A stretch of 64,000 bases of DNA from a virus, in IMG/VR virus record IMGVR_UViG_3300033149_001352, positions 62,001 through 126,000 of that record; one strand, written 5' to 3'. Below the pieces are notes generated by a model, which saw only the letters and a list, made by a program, of their open reading frames with translations, was not told where the DNA came from and searched no databases. Shown here piece by piece: positions 63,101-64,000 of this stretch. The translations under genes were made by a program, and so were the position numbers. Numbering within the stretch: the stretch's first letter is position 1; each line of letters opens with the position of its first letter.

Positions 63101-64000
63101 ATCATCAAGATGATATTTACACTGATTGGAATGACTACGATCACAACGATTGGTCTAATGGACATAGCGACCATAATGATTATGATGATGACCCATATGA
63201 CGACCACGACGATCATGGCGACCATACAGATCACAGTGACCACCAAGATGATGGCTATAGCGATTGGAATGATTACGATCATAACGATTGGTCTAATGGA
63301 CACGACGACTGGACTGATCACTACGAAGACCATACAGATAATCTACATAATGACTGGAGCGATTATACTGATCACATCAACCACGACGATAGTCTATGGA
63401 CTGACAGTGCTCACGCTAATTGGTCTGATCATAATGACTGGACAGATACAGTCCATACAGATTGGACTAATCAACCACACGCAGATGACCCACCCCATTC
63501 AGACCATTGGAATTGGGAAGATCATCTAGATGACATTTCTCCAACAGGTGGCGTTAGTCCGTGGGGAAGGAAACAGGCTAATACCAGTAACGCTACGGTG
63601 AATCATTGTAGGGCTATGGGAGGACAGAGCCCAGACAGACCTGGTATGAAGCTAAAGGCAATAGCTATCTACGTCAACAATACGATTGGTGACATTAGAG
63701 TTGCAGTTTACCAAGGTGGAAGCTTGAGTGGTGGTCCTGAAGGAGCTTCGTTGAGGTGGGATGCAGGTACTATTGGGGAAGGACAGACTGGCTGGGTAAT
63801 TAAGTACTGCTCGTCAGATGTGAGTTTATCTGCTGATACTCCAACTTGGATAGCTTGGAAAGCGAATGATAATACAAGAGAGGTAAGGTTCTCTGCGTCT
63901 AGTAGTGATGCTGGTGATTTTCAAACAGCTAGGGGTAGGTGGGATTCAACTTCTATGAGCATCGATGAAACTACAACCTACCCATCAACCTGGCCGACTG
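60187..64000 (+). CDS. giant appendage protein, open at the window edge
   Basis: At least 1271 aa in frame from ATG 60187 with no stop before the edge. Residues about 1-375 are made of the helical LSxSD(S/T)(L/V)S-type repeat also seen at 32486 and 23864. Residues about 379-605 form a LamG/concanavalin-like beta sandwich (CRLWLTFDEGTG, STSLDFTDTVSCCGWIY, WYGWIDELMFFND). Residues 719-1118 are an Asp/His/Trp-rich repeat. Residues from about 1130 form a beta-rich domain (IAIYVNNTIGDIRVAVYQGG, TPTWIAWKAND). The start overlaps the hub gene stop. Probably the main fibre or spike that contacts the host surface. Confidence 0.8.
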   Translation, partial: MSAEEKLVSLFRRVRRLQALAALGEILEDIFTDSLSFTEYFSYIIRVPTLSILEEILFQTYLSINVVGRITIELLNISPLLRWSIGPYTDSLDISGTLHTVLFFTESISAPEILSHLNVYINKSISHSLRYIIEVLLTETVSTLVELYAAIFTAESVQITDTISTYLILLKSITSEIGYAILITYSELVDVDSGILPSIYQTESLSIQEGFDSLYASVNKSVSVITDMTWFVRSEVLLPEVIALSTLIFAVLSNLIEDLDLSDSVYSINTASIKSIEMIDQLLSYMRLVLSDSLDIVPGNLVGLLIGEGLSVSDTVDNCYTALSVSVASIDQLLMYMSTSLSDTLSIVSGMITGVTVSDSMSVVDTSRNVYPAHRLGGYMPPLDCRLWLTFDEGTGIDVYDVTDYQNDGQLVGGAGFTDGIRGSAYAGGGSTERCKIDHSTSLDFTDTVSCCGWIYQDGNATSTYQRITDKGGAITCWLEDESSSPSGAFAVRLTASKGSSYQQVRFYTGLSLDIPYFFAWTYDKDDSTKRLRLWIDGEEFNGSTEPSDGYNYYYGSMSTNTDDLYVGNQETGDRGWYGWIDELMFFNDPFTDDIVTSLYRNGPPLRFRVRLLTTLANIIADTLSVSGKIISGITSSDSLSITDSMENIRTRFTKSVSVGVLLMFSLVHILQESIGVAIALNTGVSAYGLGLYVDTTFSEGGAYIKRSVSAPCTTDGEWHADDWSDSDHTDWTDYLDSYVDNPHADHSDGHNDWTDHYEDHQDDLHNDWSNYNDHINHDDMVWSDAHLNWTDHANHQDDTHGDWDDYTDHSDWSDTHIDHNDHDDVSHDDWNDHSNWTDHGDHQDDTHTDWDDYTDHVDTYDDHDDHDDHDDTYDDHDDHNDHDDSHSNWTDHTDHQDDTHQDWSDYSDHQNHWDGPDYGDHTDNTYTDWDDYEHNDHSDGHNDWTDEHQDHDDHDDHSDHQDHDDYDDHGDHQDDIYTDWNDYDHNDWSNGHSDHNDYDDDPYDDHDDHGDHTDHSDHQDDGYSDWNDYDHNDWSNGHDDWTDHYEDHTDNLHNDWSDYTDHINHDDSLWTDSAHANWSDHNDWTDTVHTDWTNQPHADDPPHSDHWNWEDHLDDISPTGGVSPWGRKQANTSNATVNHCRAMGGQSPDRPGMKLKAIAIYVNNTIGDIRVAVYQGGSLSGGPEGASLRWDAGTIGEGQTGWVIKYCSSDVSLSADTPTWIAWKANDNTREVRFSASSSDAGDFQTARGRWDSTSMSIDETTTYPSTWPT
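62341..63540 (+). repeat. Asp/His/Trp-rich repeat region
   Basis: 400 codons dominated by Asp, His, Trp, Asn, Thr, Ser, Tyr and Gln; no Lys, Arg, Cys or Phe occurs. Units look like (D/N)DWxDY, DHxDH and DHQDDTH. DWNDYDHNDWSNGH is repeated exactly at 63124-63165 and 63262-63303. Shadow ORFs on both strands in this region are side effects of the repeat. Confidence 0.85.

Noticed and set aside
62771-63529. 252-codon plus-strand ORF rich in Met/Thr/Ile, and Ile/Val/His-rich minus-strand ORFs at 62549-63333
   Set aside because: They are other-frame readings of the Asp/His/Trp repeat. The frame continuous from ATG 60187 has the ribosome-coupled start, a LamG-like domain before and a normal beta domain after the repeat.

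Overview
The window looks like the middle of a tailed-virus genome (Caudoviricetes) that infects an anaerobic archaeon. Virus: an HK97-type prohead protease and major capsid protein (47.2-50.4 kb) are followed in order by connector, stopper, tail terminator, tail tube, frameshifted tail-assembly chaperones, tape measure, distal tail and baseplate-like genes (50.9-64 kb). Archaeal host (inference): A/T-rich TATA-like boxes (TTTATAT, TTAAATA, TTTATTAG) sit at fixed distances upstream of many genes, short T-runs follow several gene ends, and AGA/AGG, ATA and CTA codons are common. Anaerobic host (inference): there is a class III (glycyl radical) ribonucleotide reductase. No portal, terminase, DNA polymerase, integrase, tRNA or CRISPR array was recognised, so the genome continues on both sides.

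Layout. (1) 0-10.7 kb, minus strand: a tightly packed early-type array of about 40 tiny genes, often overlapping by ATGA or TAATG. Many encode zinc-ribbon, winged-helix or unknown proteins; one is an HNH endonuclease and one a DUF2958 protein. Several genes under 50 codons were found by reading the gaps. (2) 10.7-15.6 kb, minus strand: a differently built block with TATA boxes about 27-30 nt from the start codon and no Shine-Dalgarno (probably leaderless mRNAs). A recurring palindrome (GAAACGG...CCGTTTC) lies beside several promoters, and the block encodes a transposase-like HTH protein whose own promoter carries a half-site. (3) 15.9-20.4 kb: NrdD interrupted by three inteins. (4) 20.6-23.6 kb: a ChaB/DNA-ligase-like fusion, a baseplate-like beta protein and a LigD 3'-phosphoesterase-like protein. 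(5) 23.6-39.5 kb, mostly minus strand: large virion appendage proteins (helical-repeat, beta-rich, fibre-like). (6) 39.5-47.1 kb, minus strand: a glycan cassette of one GT-A and three GT-B glycosyltransferases plus a triple methyltransferase; two of the transferases carry inteins. (7) 47.2-64 kb, plus strand: head and tail morphogenesis, ending in an open frame that runs off the window and contains a LamG-like domain and about 400 residues of Asp/His/Trp-rich repeat.

How it fits together. The structural operons use a TATA box about 40-45 nt upstream plus a strong GGAGGGAGAGA-type ribosome site. The appendage and glycan genes probably build and decorate the host-contact end of the particle. 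NrdD and the ligase/phosphoesterase pair would support DNA synthesis and end repair. The most unusual items are the Asp/His/Trp repeat, five inteins in three genes (two of them glycosyltransferases), the palindrome regulon with a core that flips orientation between sites, a retroviral-type A AAT TTA frameshift site in the tail chaperone, and an 18-bp perfect palindrome carrying divergent TATA boxes.

All assignments come from reading the sequence. No database search was run.
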